64,000 nt of DNA from Phascolarctos cinereus (GCF_002099425.1 NW_018344037.1:10498501-10562500), one strand, 5' to 3'. Positions 46,480-57,920 are shown, counted from the first letter of the stretch. Notes: generated from the sequence alone by a model not told the origin. A program made the numbers and translations.

Positions 46480-47560
46480 ATAAGCAAACAGAGGAAAACA
46501 AATACTCAGACTATAGAATCTCACTTTAGTGACAGAGAAGTTGAAAACATACAATGAGAAGAAGACAAAAACATCAAAGCTCCTATACCCAAAGCCTGCA
46601 AGAAAAATATTAATTGGTCCCAGGCCATAGAAGAGCTCAAAAAGGGTTTTGAGAAGCAAATAAGAGAAGTAGAAGAAAAACTGAGAGTGATGCAAAAAAA
46701 AATCAAGAAAAATAAGTCAACAGCTTGCTAAAGGAGAACCAAAAACATATTGAAGAAAATATCACCTTAAAAAATAGCCTAACCCAAATGGCAAAAGAGG
46801 TCCAAAAAGCCAATGAGGAGAAAAATGCCCTAAAAAGAAAAATTGGCCAAATAGAAAAGGAAGTCCAAAAGCTTACTGAAGAAAATACTTCCTTAAAAAT
46901 TAGAATAGAGCAATTGGAAGCCAGTGACTTTATGAGAAATCAAGACACTGTAAAACAAATCCAAAAGAATGAAAAATTAGAAAACAATGTGATATATATT
47001 ATTGGAAAAACAACTGACCTGGAAAATAGGTCCAGGAGAGAGAATTTAAAAATTATTTGACTATCTGAAAGTGATGATCAAAAAAAAGAGCCTAGACATC
47101 ATCTTTTAAGAAATTATAAAGGAAAACTGCCCTGATATTTTAAAACCAGAAGGCAAAATAGAAATTGAAAGAATCCACAGATCTCCTCCTGAAAGAGATC
47201 CCCAAAAAGAAAACTCCTAGGAATATCATAGCCAAATTGCAGAGTTCCCAGGTCAAGGAGAAAACATTACAAGCTGCTAGAAGGAAACAATTCAAGTACT
47301 GTGGAAACACAATCAGGATAACACAAGATTTAGCAGCTTCTACATTAAGGGACAGGAGGGCATGCAATATAATATTCCAGAGGGCAAGGAGATAGGATTA
47401 CAACCAAGAATCACCCACCCAGCAAAACTGAGTTTAATCCTTCAAGGAAAAAATAAGGTCATTTCGTGAAATAGGGACTTCCAAGCATTCTTGATGAAAA
47501 GACCAGAGGTGAATAGAAAATTTGACTTTCAAATATAAAACTCAAGTAGAACATGAAGAG
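46480..47560 (+). pseudogene. HAL1 ORF1 relic, copy E
   Basis: The start position (46,480-46,482) reads ATA instead of ATG, followed by SKQRKTNTQTIESHFSDRE. The best open stretch (46,725-47,060) gives the coiled coil (QMAKEVQKANEEKNALKRKI, EENTSLKIRIEQLEASDF) and then NQDTVKQIQKNEKLENNV and RRENLKII before a stop. A later frame (47,165-47,395) covers the C-terminal domain (PRNIIAKLQSSQVKEK, QAARRKQFKYCGN). Broken by a lost start, stops and frame changes. Confidence 0.83.
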
Positions 47561-47689
47561 GTAAACAGGAAAGAGCAACAGTAATAGACTTATTAAGATT
47601 GAACTGTTTACATTCCTGCATGGAAAGATGATATTTGTAACTCTTGAGACCTTTGTCAGTATTAAGGTAGTTGGGCAGAAAAAAAAAAT

Positions 47690-47861
47690 TATATGTATGT
47701 ACATATACATATATATGTATATATATATATATATATATATACATATATACATATATATACATATATATGTATATACTGTATATAGTATATATGTATATAT
47801 GTATACACACTATGTATAGTATTTACAGTGTATATATTTATACACACTGTATAGGGTATAC

Positions 47862-47896
<35 letters not shown>

Positions 47897-47935
47897 TAGC
47901 TAGCTAGCTAGCTAGATAGATGGCACAGGGTGAGT
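47690..47935 (+). repeat. Compound AT/TATG/AC repeat inside copy E
   Basis: About 240 bp of (at)n, degenerate tatg/tata, (ac)n and (tagc)n/(taga)n, in the same place in HAL1 as the microsatellites of copies C and D. Frames on both strands are low-complexity artefacts. Confidence 0.92.
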
Positions 47936-48741
47936 TGAAGATGAAGGGATCATATTTGGCAAATAAAATTAAGGGGTGAGAGATAATTATACTGGGAGAA
48001 GGAGAAAGGGAGAGGTAGAATGGGGTAAATTATCTCACAAAAAAACAGAAAAGAAAAGGCTTTTACAGTGGAGGGGAAACGGGGGAAAGTGAGAGGAAAT
48101 GAATGAATCTTATTCTCGTCAGATTTGACTTAAGAAGGGAATCACATACACACTCAGTTGGGATGGAAATCTATCTTACCCTACAGGAAAATAGGAGTGG
48201 GAAGGGGACAAGAAAGTAGGGTGATGACAGAGGGGAGGGCCGACTGGGAGAGGGGGTAATCAGAAGCAAACACTTTTGGGGAGGGACAAGGTCAAAAGAA
48301 AGAATAGAACATGGGGGACAGAATAGGATTAAGGGAAATAGAGTTAGTTTTTCACAACATGACTACTATGGAAGTGTTTTGCATAAGTGCACATGTATAA
48401 CCTGTATTGAGTTCTTGCCTTTTCAATGAGGGTGGGTGGGGAGGGATGAAGGGAGAAAATGTGTTTAAAAAAAAGTTTTCGCAAGCAACTGGGAAATAAG
48501 AAATATAGGAAATGGGGTACAGAAATCTATCCTGCCCTACAGGAAAATAGAAGAGGAAGGGGATAAGAAAATGGGGGGGTGGGGGCAGAGAGAACAGGGA
48601 GTGCAGACTAGGGGAAGGGTATTCAGAATGCATGCCATCTTGGGGTGGGGGGGAGGGGCAAGATGGTGTGAACATTTGGAACTCAAAATCTTGTAGAAAT
48701 GAATGTTGAAAACTAAAAATAAATAAATTTAAAAAAAAGAA

Positions 48742-49190
48742 CTAGCTGTAAATTAATTCCTATATCTAGTTGAGGACGGCAGACAAGACTGTCAACATGC
48801 TACAAATGCATGAAATAGATATAAGCCATGGTAGGAGAAAGAGAAAGTTAAAAACAACTTGGTCCCACAGCAGAAGAAAGTATTAGAGCAACATCCCATA
48901 GGGGTGATCCAGTGACCCCATCTCTAGAACGAAATAAGGACAGAGCATTTCCCTATCCCTTCCTGGAGAATATGGGTGAATAAAAGACACTATCCACTGC
49001 AAGAGACAAGGAAAGAACACTGGCAAGGAGTGACATAGACAGTTCAACCATGGCAGGTGACAGAGCTATACCTTCATCTAACCAATATATGCCTGACATT
49101 GAGGCAGCCCAATCTAGGATGTAGGCATCATGGGCCTGAAACACAGCATGAGATAAGGCCAGACAATTCCTATAGAAAATGGGGCTTAAT
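48742..49190. other. Unassigned sequence, probably old repeat
   Basis: About 450 bp of balanced composition between HAL1 E and the first RTE-tailed SINE. It has no recognisable motif; some of it may belong to that SINE's 5' part. Confidence 0.4.
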
Positions 49191-49390
49191 CATAGGCATT
49201 GATTTCAGGACTGGAAGCCATCTCCACTTCCCTGATCCATATTTTTCCACTGGACCTAGAAGGCTCTGGAGGAAAAAGTGAGGCTCGGTGACTTTGCACA
49301 GCCCTCTCTCACATAAATCTAATTCACTTGCAGATCATGTCATCACCCTCCTGAGGTTATGGTCCCCTTTAAGAATGAAGACAAAAAATA
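49190..49390 (+). mobile_element. SINE with RTE-like tail, copy 1
   Basis: Blocks 'gaagccatctccacttccct', 'gactttgcacagccctctct', 'aatctaattcacttgcagat' and the end 'ttaagaatgaagacaaa'. The end resembles the RTE tail at 1,450-1,475 ('tttgaaaatgaaggacaaca'), suggesting RTE-driven movement. A second copy lies at 50,110-50,385. Confidence 0.7.
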
Positions 49391-49443
49391 TTGAGTAGTT
49401 TGAGCTGCCCACCGGGGACCCAACTGGCATGTTTTAGATGGGC

Positions 49444-49873
49444 AATGCAGCTGCTTCCTTTTCCCTTCCCTTTTCTTTTCTTTTCCCTTTCTTTTCCTTT
49501 TCCTTCCTTTCCCCCTTTCTCTCTTCCCTATCTTTCCCTGCCCTTCTTTTACCTCCTTCTGCTCCCTTTGTCTACATAGAGTATAATATTTTTACCTGAA
49601 GGTGTTAAGTCCAAAGTAATATACATTATGATTGCAGAAACCTTACAAGATACCTTACAATGCAGCTGCTTCCTTCTTCCTTCCTTCCCCCTTTTCTTTT
49701 CCCTTCCTTTCCCTTCCTTTCCCCCTTTTTCCCTTCCCTTTCTTTCCCTGCCCTTCTCTTACCTCCTTCCTCTCCCTTTGTCTACATAGAGTATAATATC
49801 TTTACCTGCAGGTGTTAAGTTCAAAGTAATATACATTATGATTGCAGAAACCTTACAATATAACTTAGGGTTT
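49444..49873 (+). repeat. Two tandem 215-bp units with (CCTTT)-type cores
   Basis: Unit 1 starts at 49,444 and unit 2 at 49,659, both with aatgcagctgcttcc. Each continues with a pyrimidine-rich ccctt/cctttt tract and then 'ccctttgtctacatagagta', 'taatat', 'tttacctg', 'ggtgttaag' and 'attgcagaaaccttacaa'. Outside the variable tract the units are almost identical, so the duplication is recent. Confidence 0.88.
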
Positions 49874-49999
49874 ACCAAGATACCTTGAGGCTAGATTTCT
49901 TTCTTAAGGACTATGCCTTCAATCCAAATCTCTCTGGCTTTCATTGATTAGCCAACAATTAAGTCCCAATCCAAGTCCTACTTAGCAATAATTGGGCCA

Positions 50000-50090
50000 T
50001 CCCCTCCCCTCCCCTTCCCTCCCCTCCCCTCCCCTCCCTTCCCCTCCCCTCCCCTCCCCTCACCTTTCCCTCCCTTCCCTTCCCTTTTTT
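50000..50090 (+). repeat. (CCCCT)n pyrimidine tract
   Basis: About 16 units of cccct/ccctt on the plus strand. On the minus strand it is a run of GGGG blocks with potential to form G-quadruplexes. Confidence 0.9.
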
Positions 50091-50109
50091 TGATTAGGTA
50101 AAAGAAGAT

Positions 50110-50385
50110 ATTCTTTGGCTTATTTTTTTTTACCTAGGCTTACTCACTGAATGGGCATTGCCTCAGTCAAAATGAGAACTCAGGAAGACCTTAACTTAAA
50201 AAGGCCAAGGTCCCTCACTGCCATCTCTATACCTTGTCACCAGACCCAGAAGACTCAGGAAGAGTAAGTGAAACTGGTGACTTTGCACAGTCCTCCCTCA
50301 CTTAAATCCAATTCACTTGGGAGACATTGCATCACCTTTCTGCTGTCCTCTTCAAGAAGGAATGAGAAACAAAGATTTCAGAATT
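50110..50385 (+). mobile_element. SINE with RTE-like tail, copy 2
   Basis: Blocks 'cttactcactgaatgggcat', 'tgcctcagtcaaaatgagaa', 'aaaaaggccaaggtccctca', 'gactttgcacagtcctccct' and 'cttaaatccaattcacttgg', ending near 'gaaggaatgagaaacaaag'. Fuller than copy 1 and in the same orientation. Confidence 0.72.
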
Positions 50386-50394
50386 AAACAGTGG

Positions 50395-51722
50395 TTAACA
50401 TCCAAGAATATGGGAGCAGAGTTTGAACCTAGCAAAAGCCCCCAGTCTAATAAGTGAGATTAGAAATATGAACAAACAGAAAGAAAAAAAAACTAAAAAT
50501 GAAAGAAAAAAAGCCTCAGACTTAGAGAATCCCAAGTGTTAAATGAAGAACTGAGTATTTCTACAGTATGTCCAAGTAGAGTCTTAGAAAAAAGAATTAC
50601 TTGGAAAAAAGAACTATGAGAATATCTGAAAAAAATGAAGTGTGAGATGCAAAATAGAATAGCTAGAGGGAAAGAATGGCAAGGTCAATTAATACCTCAG
50701 AACAGCTATTAATATACAATCTCTAAGTATTGAATTCCTTGAAAAATAGAATGGATCAAACAGAAAATGATCACTACATGAGACAATAACAAAGAAAATA
50801 CTATGAAATATGATAAAAAAAAAACCGTGTAATTAATCTGGGAAACAGTTCAAGAAAAGGATTTAAGAGCTATCAGACTACCTGAAAATCACAACACCAA
50901 CAACAACACCAAAACAACTAGGAGTACAATAGGTTTACAGCAAAATATGCTTCCCTTACCTCTCTTTAATAGAGTGGGTAATCCTTAGTTAACATTTGCC
51001 AGTTTAGTTTCTTCCCAACAAATTCTGTTTACATAAAAGACTATCATGAATATTGAACAGAAAGTAAAGCCATTTATCCACATAAATAAATAAACAGAAA
51101 TTGAAGAACTTTTACAGATGAGAAAAATACAAAAATAGAAAAAAGCGAAAGCTCTCTAATAGGGAGTAGATAAAAATCTCAGCTCTTATGTGAAGAGGAA
51201 GAACATTTTTTCCCCAAAAGAGGTAAATCCTAACAGTCTTTAGAATTTTAAGCTAATGCTATAAGAAATGACAAAAGGTATGGCTTCAGAAAAACAAAAC
51301 AAAACAAAACTGGGGAGACTTAGGAGAACCATTCCAAAAAGAAGTGAGAAGAACCAGGAGAACATTGTGTGCCATAAAAAACAGTATCATAATGATGATC
51401 TGTTGTGAAATACTTAGCTATTTGGATCAATGCAATAATCCATAATTCCAAAGGATTTATGATTAAAAATTGCTGTCCACCTCCAGAGAAAGAACTGGCA
51501 AACTTTAATTGCAGATTGAATCCTTATTTTTTTTTACTTTGTTTAATTTTATTTCTTTTTTTTTTTAACAAGGTCAATAAGGAAACATGTTTCGCATGAA
51601 TTCACAAGTACAATGGTCTTCCTATTGTTTGCTTTCTCAATAGATAGAGGAAAGGCTTGAGTAAGGGATAGAATTTGGAACTCAAGTGAAAAATGAATAT
51701 TAATATTTTTTAAAAAAGAATT
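50395..51722 (+). mobile_element. Old ORF1-type L1 derivative with L1 3' end
   Basis: The middle (about 50,865-50,900) encodes RAIRLPENHN, aligning with KIIGLPESHN of L1 ORF1. From about 51,310 the sequence is L1 ORF2 end plus 3' UTR: 'agtgagaagaaccaggagaa', 'ccacctccagagaaagaact', ending 'tagaatttggaactcaa' and an A/T-rich tail. Endonuclease and reverse transcriptase are absent. More diverged than copies A-E, so probably an older ORF1-only lineage. Confidence 0.65.
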
Positions 51723-53128
51723 TCAAGCAAGCTCTGAGTTATGATGAAGCCAGCTTCTGATGCAATGCTGCTTTTTTCAAGTTTTTCTTCTGTGCCTCCT
51801 TGCAGCATGCTCCATCAACCTGTCTGCAGCCTTAGACAAGATCTTCCTTCTCTAGATCAATCACAAATCATGCCTCCTTCTTCCTAAGTAACAGTATGCA
51901 AAGCAACAGAGGCTAGTTTGGAAAGGCAGTTACATTATTAATGTTATATTTGCCTTTAAGTTTAGATTTTGTTCTCCTGAGTTACATAGTATAATTTTTT
52001 TTTCTAGAACAAACATTAGTCTCAGAAAAATATCAATTTTTTTTTCTTTAAGTACTAGTAATGTGCAGCATTATGTACTGCATAATCTGCAAGGTTCTGT
52101 TATCTTGAACTTCTTAATCTTGGTCATATTTTCTATAGTTTTTGCCATCTTACCCTATGCCCACTTTTACAATGTATGAAGTATCAAGATATTTCTTGAC
52201 TGAGATTATTTTCAATTATCAAGTCTGTCATAGAATTTGTCTGTTTCTCTAAGATGTCAAAATATATTCATTCAAAACATGTTAGCACATGAACTGCAAT
52301 TATTTTCATGCTTATATATTTGCTAATATTTGTCATTAGCACTAAAAATCCAGGTGTCAGAATGTCCCATGAAAATGAGAAATTTAATGCCTTTGGACAT
52401 TAGATGAAATGAACTCCACTATCTCCTTTTTGTTCATTTTCTAAAAGAATAACCTGACTAACATTTAATTTAGAGGAAAATTCTTTGCATTTTCTGGGCT
52501 TATTTACAAAAAAAATCTCAATGTTGATTGTTACAAATTTTTCCAGACCTTCTTAAATGGGAAAATGCAACTTCTATTGGATTATTTGAAACCAAAAAAC
52601 ATCACTAAATATAATTTTCAGACCTGATAAAATGTAACAGAAAAATTTTGGCCTAAAATAAATGTTTTCCCTAATACTTTAATTATATTTTTTTGCTCAT
52701 TTTTCCCCTTCATTTTAGAATTCTTGCCTCATCAAATTATTCTCATTCAATGCATTTTTTTATTACTGCCTGCCCACTAAAATAGTATGTTCTGTCAGAA
52801 GAAAAGGTGACAAGTTAAAAATACTTAATTTTGTCAATTATAAATGGCAAATTATTATTTGAGTCATTTTGACGGTCAGTTTGAATCGCTGTGTAATAGA
52901 TTAGACAGTGATGATGGACTGCAATTGTGTAGCTGGTTGATATTGTGATGCATGTGGTCTCATTCAAACTCTATTCAGACATAAACACTCTACGTACACT
53001 AAATATTCAGATGAGAATCCAAATCTTTGCCTGTATCCAAACATACAAATATTTGGAATCATATGGAAATAGCATAAGGATTTATGATTGATTTATTTTA
53101 AATATGGAAGTAAAATATTTAGTAAGCA

Positions 53129-53179
<51 letters not shown>

Positions 53180-54170
53180 ATCAGCTCTATTCTATTCCTT
53201 TGCTCCCATTAATGAAACAAAAGTACAACCTTGAAAATATGTTAAAAGGAATAAGTAGAAAGGTTTTCTTTTGTTTACTTTTTTCCCCCCATCTTCTTTG
53301 GGGGAATGATGATTAGAAAACAGATGAAGCCATTTCAGAGCTGTTATCTGTTCATCCATTCAAATTAGTGCAGTTATGCAACTGACATGATTTATAAGTA
53401 ATAATGCTTGTAAAAAGGAAATTACTGTTGTTGTTTCTGGCCATGCATAGCATGTCGAAATTAAAAACAGGGCTGTAAACTGGAGTTGCTGTCACCTTTG
53501 TTGCAGCTCAGCGGGCAAATTTAATTCATAAATCCTTCAACAGTGCTGGGCTTGGACTCCTTCTCTAAGCATCTAAATCTGAGCCACAGAAACCATTTTA
53601 ATTATCCTGTTTGACTGCAAGTGAAATATTTATGCTGTCAAAATAAGTATGTTTAAGGGTGCCTGCAGTGTCATTGCGTATGACCTTCTTACAAACCACT
53701 CCATGATAAAGTAGATTTTCAAGACATCAGATCTCAATCAGATCAGATTTAATGAGGCTCTTTATACAAAGACAGGGCAGAGACAATTTACAGAGAAAAT
53801 TGCAACACTGAGGGATGGCTTACACTTCTATAATTTTCCCCTAAAAAGCCTTTTGAAGATTTCAGCAAAATAAACAAGATTATATTTTCTTAAGATTTCT
53901 CAGGTTTTTACTTCGTACTCCCAAGGTATGGACTATTTTTGACACTTTTCATTTCACCAATATTCTTTAATATTATTAAATAAAAGTCTAAAAATACTTT
54001 GCTCCATACATGTTTATTAATTTATTGGTCAATTTCCTCTGGTGTATGAACTGAAAATCTCAATGAGGACACAGGACATATGTGATTACAGTTTTATCTT
54101 ACAACAATCTTTTTAGTTTTATGAACCACTCATCCTCAAAATCATGACATGAATGTATCTTGTTTAAAAT
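51723..54170. other. Unique sequence, likely containing conserved noncoding DNA
   Basis: About 2.4 kb with no LINE or SINE apart from one microsatellite. The stretches 52,855-53,050 and 53,320-53,900 differ from their surroundings: higher complexity, scattered CpGs, TAAT/ATTA cores and no poly-A or transposon ends. I find no exon with splice sites or coding bias. Conserved regulatory DNA of a gene-poor region is the likeliest reading, untested. Confidence 0.4.
53128..53182 (+). repeat. (TATC)n microsatellite
   Basis: About 13 pure units, inside the otherwise repeat-free interval. Confidence 0.95.
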
Positions 54171-54174
54171 CAAG

Positions 54175-55135
54175 GATCACTTGCTCTAAATCACTATGGA
54201 TGAGAGAAATGCAAATAAAAAAATTCTGAGCTACTGTCAGATTGGCTATTACGACAGAAAAAGAAATGACAAGTGTTGGAAGGGGTGTGGGAAAATTAAA
54301 ACACTAATGTATTTTTGGTGAAGTTGTTTCTGATTCAACCATATTGGAAAGCAATTAGGAACTATGCCAAAGTGGTTTAAAACCATGCATACCCTTTGAC
54401 CAAGCAATACCATTATTAGGTCTGTATCCCAAAGAGATTAAAAAAAAGGAAAAAGACCTACGTATACAAAAAAAAAAATTTACAGCAAATCTTTTAGTGG
54501 TGATAAAGAATTAGAAATTGAGGGGATATCCACCATCAGGGAGTGGTTGAACAAGTTGTACATGATTGTGATGGAATATTATTGTGCTTTAAAAAATTAT
54601 GAACAGGATACTTTCAGAAAAACCTGGAAGGACTTTTACAAACTGATGCAAAGTGAAAGGAACAGAACCAGCTGAACTCTATACACAATAACAACAATAT
54701 TGTACGCTGATCTACTATGAATAACTTAGCTATTCCCAGCACTACAGTCATCCAAGACAATTCTGTAGAACTTATGATGAAAGGTGCTGTTCATCTCCAG
54801 AGAAATATCTTGTAGAGCCTCAATGCAGATCAAAGATATTTTTTCTTTACTTTCTTTAAGGAACTCATAGAGCCTGAAAGCAGATCAAATATAGCTTTTC
54901 TTTACTTTTCTTGGGTTTCTGTCTGTGTTTTCTTTCACAGAATGGCTTACATGGAATGTTTTTTGTATGACTGTATGTGTATAATCTATGTCAACTTGTT
55001 TCTTCTCAATGAGAGGGAGGGGAGAGAGGAAGGGAAAGAACTTGGGACTCAAAATTTGAATAAAAAGAATATTAAAATTTTTTTCACATGTAATTTGGAA
55101 AAATTAAATATTAAATAAGAAAAAAATAAAAAAAA
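54175..55135 (+). mobile_element. 5'-truncated L1: ORF2 C-terminus and 3' UTR
   Basis: Starts 'actatggatgagagaaatgc' and runs through 'cataccctttgaccaagcaa', 'ctgtatcccaaagagattaa', 'aaaaacctggaaggactttt' and 'ttctttcacagaatggctta' to 'gggactcaaaatttgaataa' and an A-rich end. A block starting 'tagagcctcaatgcagatca' recurs about 65 bp later as 'tagagcctgaaagcagatca', a local duplication in the 3' UTR. Ordinary truncated insertion with a broken frame. Confidence 0.92.
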
Positions 55136-55454
55136 TAAGGACCACTTTACAATATTGAGATTGAAAAAGAAATAAGCTAATTCTCATAGGTTGATGGCTT
55201 ATTGGATTGCATGTGTGCAGCTTATCCCAAATAAATAGCCTGGATCACTCTGTAGTTGATCCAGTATGATAGCTCTGTCTTACTATGGAGTGACTATATT
55301 ATGATTCAGTAAATGCTTTTGCAATGGTTATGAAAAAAATAATTCATATTTTGTTTTAATCACTTGATCTATGTTGATAGACTTTAAATTATGATCTGAT
55401 TTAATTTTAGTTCCACTTGGCTTTATGTACTTTTTGCAGAACATAGTGAATAGC

Positions 55455-55615
55455 CCTCATCAGTTACCTTGTGTATGTCACTTATACTCTCTAAGTCTTA
55501 GTTCTATTATCTGGAAAACGTGATTAAAAATATTGCTTATTTCACAAAATTATTCTAGGATCAAATAAATTGATATTTGTAAAACACTTTAAAAATGTAA
55601 TACCATATGTATATG
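55455..55615 (+). mobile_element. MIR-family SINE
   Basis: Reads 'ttgtgtatgtcacttatact', 'ctctaagtcttagttctatt' and 'aggatcaaataaattgatat', then 'gtaaaacactttaaaaatg': a MIR core and 3' part. Confidence 0.8.
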
Positions 55616-55654
55616 TATGCATGCATACATGAATCTCTATCTGTTATTCCTGAT

Positions 55655-55858
55655 GGCTCAGTTCTGGCCCCCAGATACTTATTAGTTGTGTGGCTCTGGG
55701 TAAGTCATTTAGCCTCTGCTTGCCTCCATTTCTCAAATGTAAAATAGGGATAATAAGAACACTTGCCTTGCGGAGTTTTTGTGAGAATCAAATGAGATAA
55801 TGTAAAATATGCTTAGCACAGCACTTAGCACATAGTAAGTGCTGTATAAATGCTTATT
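55655..55858 (+). mobile_element. MIR-family SINE, well preserved
   Basis: Reads 'gtgtggctctgggtaagtca', 'tgtaaaatagggataataag', 'gagaatcaaatgagataatg' and 'cagcacttagcacatagtaa', then 'gtgctgtataaatgctta'. A near-complete MIR/THER-type SINE, directly after another MIR in the same orientation. Confidence 0.92.
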
Positions 55859-56274
55859 CACTTATCTATGATCTATATATCATTCATTACTGTTTTCCCT
55901 TATGTAGCATACTACTATTTCTGTGCTGGGGTTGGGTCTCTTACTCCACCAACACTCATACAGGCAAGTCAGGGTTATTTCTCAAGGCATGATCACATGG
56001 CTGTAATTTACTCACAGGGTTCTAGGGGTAATCCTGATATGAGGAAGCTATGTGTCTATTGTTCACAATCATAATCCCTTAGCCTCCACTGGTATGTTTC
56101 CAATTTAAGCAAATCAGCCATATTTTAACATAAGTTTTCTGACTCACAGATAGTTCTTTTGTCACCATATCAATTAGGCTCATAAAGAGACTGTAATATG
56201 GAAGAAGGATTTGAATTCTTGTTGGACCCAGAAGGTATAATTGGAATAATGAGTAGAAGTTATCAAGACGAAGA
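55859..56274. other. Unassigned sequence
   Basis: About 415 bp; the frame at 55,850-56,074 has no known motif and no gene context. Confidence 0.45.
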
Positions 56275-57680
56275 TTTCAATCAATCAACTAACTCACCAC
56301 CTCTATTAAGTACCTATCATGTGCCAGTCATTGCTCATGTCAGGAACATAGTATGGTACAGAGGAAATCAACATGTACACATATAAGTGTATATGCAGAA
56401 TATATGCAGAATAAATAAATTTTAATGGAGGGGGAACTTGCTTCAAGGTCAATAGTGTCAGAAAAAACTTCATTTGGAAGATGACATGAACTGAGAAGAC
56501 AATTAAGTATTCAAAAAGGTGTAAGGAAGGAAGAAGCATCTTACAGATATGGGGAATAGCCAGAATAACAATGGAATATGGAATATAGTGTTTGAGGATT
56601 AGTACTAATACCAGTTTGGGTGGACCATAAAATGTATGGAGAATGATATATAATTCACCTGAAAAAGTAGGTTGGAGCAAAGTTGTGAAGGACATTAAAT
56701 GTCTAAGTGAGAAATTCACATTTGATTCTAGGAGTAATGGGAGCCAATGGAGGTAATATTGAGTAGAAGAGTGGTATGGTCAGATCTCTGTTTAAGTAAA
56801 TCACTTTGACATGTGTGAAGGACGAATTGGAAAGGGGAATGACTTAAATTATGATGACCAATTGGGAGGCTATTGCAATAGGCCAGCTAAGAGATGATGA
56901 GGAAGTGAATTACCAGTGGTAGAAGTATGAGTAGAGAGAAATAGAGAGATACAAGGGATGTTATGGAGATAAAATTAACAAACTTGACCGCTGATTAGAT
57001 ATTTGGAATGAGAGAGTATGAGGAGTTAAAATGCTTCCAAGAACATGAAATTGTATAATAACTCCAAGCATGTTGGTACCCCTGAGAGAAATAGGGCATG
57101 TCAGAAAAGGGACTTGCTTAAGGGGATAGATAATGAATCTCTTTCTGACATATTGAATTTGCGATGTCTAAAGGAAATTTGTTTTAAAATATTCAATAGG
57201 CAGTTGATGTGGAAATCAAGCTCAGGAGAGAGGCTAGGGCTAGAGATAGCTAGCTAGTTAGTTAGCTAGATAGATCTGGAAGTCATATGTATATACCTGA
57301 TAATTAAACACATTGAAGCTGATGAGTTCACCATATGGAAGAGTGGAGAGACAATAGAGGGTCCCATATAAAAGTCATGGGGTTCCCCCATTCAAAAAAG
57401 TGGTATAAAATAGAAAGGAGACTGGTAAGGAATGGTCAAAGAGTATTATGAGAATCAGGACAGTTCAGTGGCATGAAAACAATGAGATAAGAGAGCATCC
57501 AGGATGATTGTGTTCACAATGTAAATAAGAAGGAAGAAGACAGAAAAGGTCATCAGTTTTGGCCAATAAGAGATTGCTTGTAATAGGGTAGAAAAAGGAT
57601 TCTATATCAGGATGATATTGGAAGCCAAATTATAAAGAGTTGAGAAATAAGTGAGATGATGTGAAATAGGGATTTAAATT
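56275..57680 (-). mobile_element. L2 LINE, reverse transcriptase to 3' end
   Basis: The 3' end lies at 56,278 ('caatcaactaactcaccacc', 'tacctatcatgtgccagtca'), with the block order of the other L2 copies: 'taatgggagccaatggaggt', 'ttgggaggctattgcaatag', 'aataggcagttgatgtggaa', 'caggagagaggctagggcta'. The region 57,540-57,680 corresponds to the edge of the reverse transcriptase. A gcta/gata-like short repeat interrupts it near 57,245-57,275. Confidence 0.85.
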
Positions 57681-57727
57681 TGTGTTTTAGAATGAAATAT
57701 ATATCAATATTTAATCTTGAAGTGAGG

Positions 57728-57920
57728 AATTCTTTCTTATAATTTGAGTTACATTAAAATTCAACGGGCTGTTGCAGAAAATGGTAGGATCCCTCTTATG
57801 GGAGGCATCAAACAAAGGCTGGATTACCACTTTTCAGGTAGGATTTTTGTTTAGATACTGGCTGGACTAGTTGAGGTCCTTTTCCAACTCTGAAATTTTG
57901 TGATTCTGTTTCCATTATTC
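57728..57920 (+). mobile_element. CR1/L3-clade LINE 3' end
   Basis: Contains 'gatccctcttatgggaggca', 'tcaaacaaaggctggattac' and 'ctggactagttgaggtcctt', then 'ttccaactctgaaattttgt', ending in ATTCTGT-like 8-mers. This is the CR1 C-terminus/3' UTR ending. Confidence 0.82.

Larger units (their letters stand above)
45623..48740 (+). mobile_element. ORF1-only L1 relative (HAL1-type), full length, copy E
   Basis: Begins agggcagagccaagataatg and ends after 'gttgaaaactaaaaataaat' in an A-rich tail (about 48,715-48,742). Flanks aaagaatag and aaagaactag may be the target duplication. Layout: 5' UTR (to about 46,480), ORF1, spacer with a long AT/AC repeat, then two tandem 3' modules starting near 48,165 and 48,515. 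No ORF2. It retains the 575-bp segment (46,101-46,675) that copy D lacks. Its first intronic bases are gg rather than gt. Confidence 0.87.
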
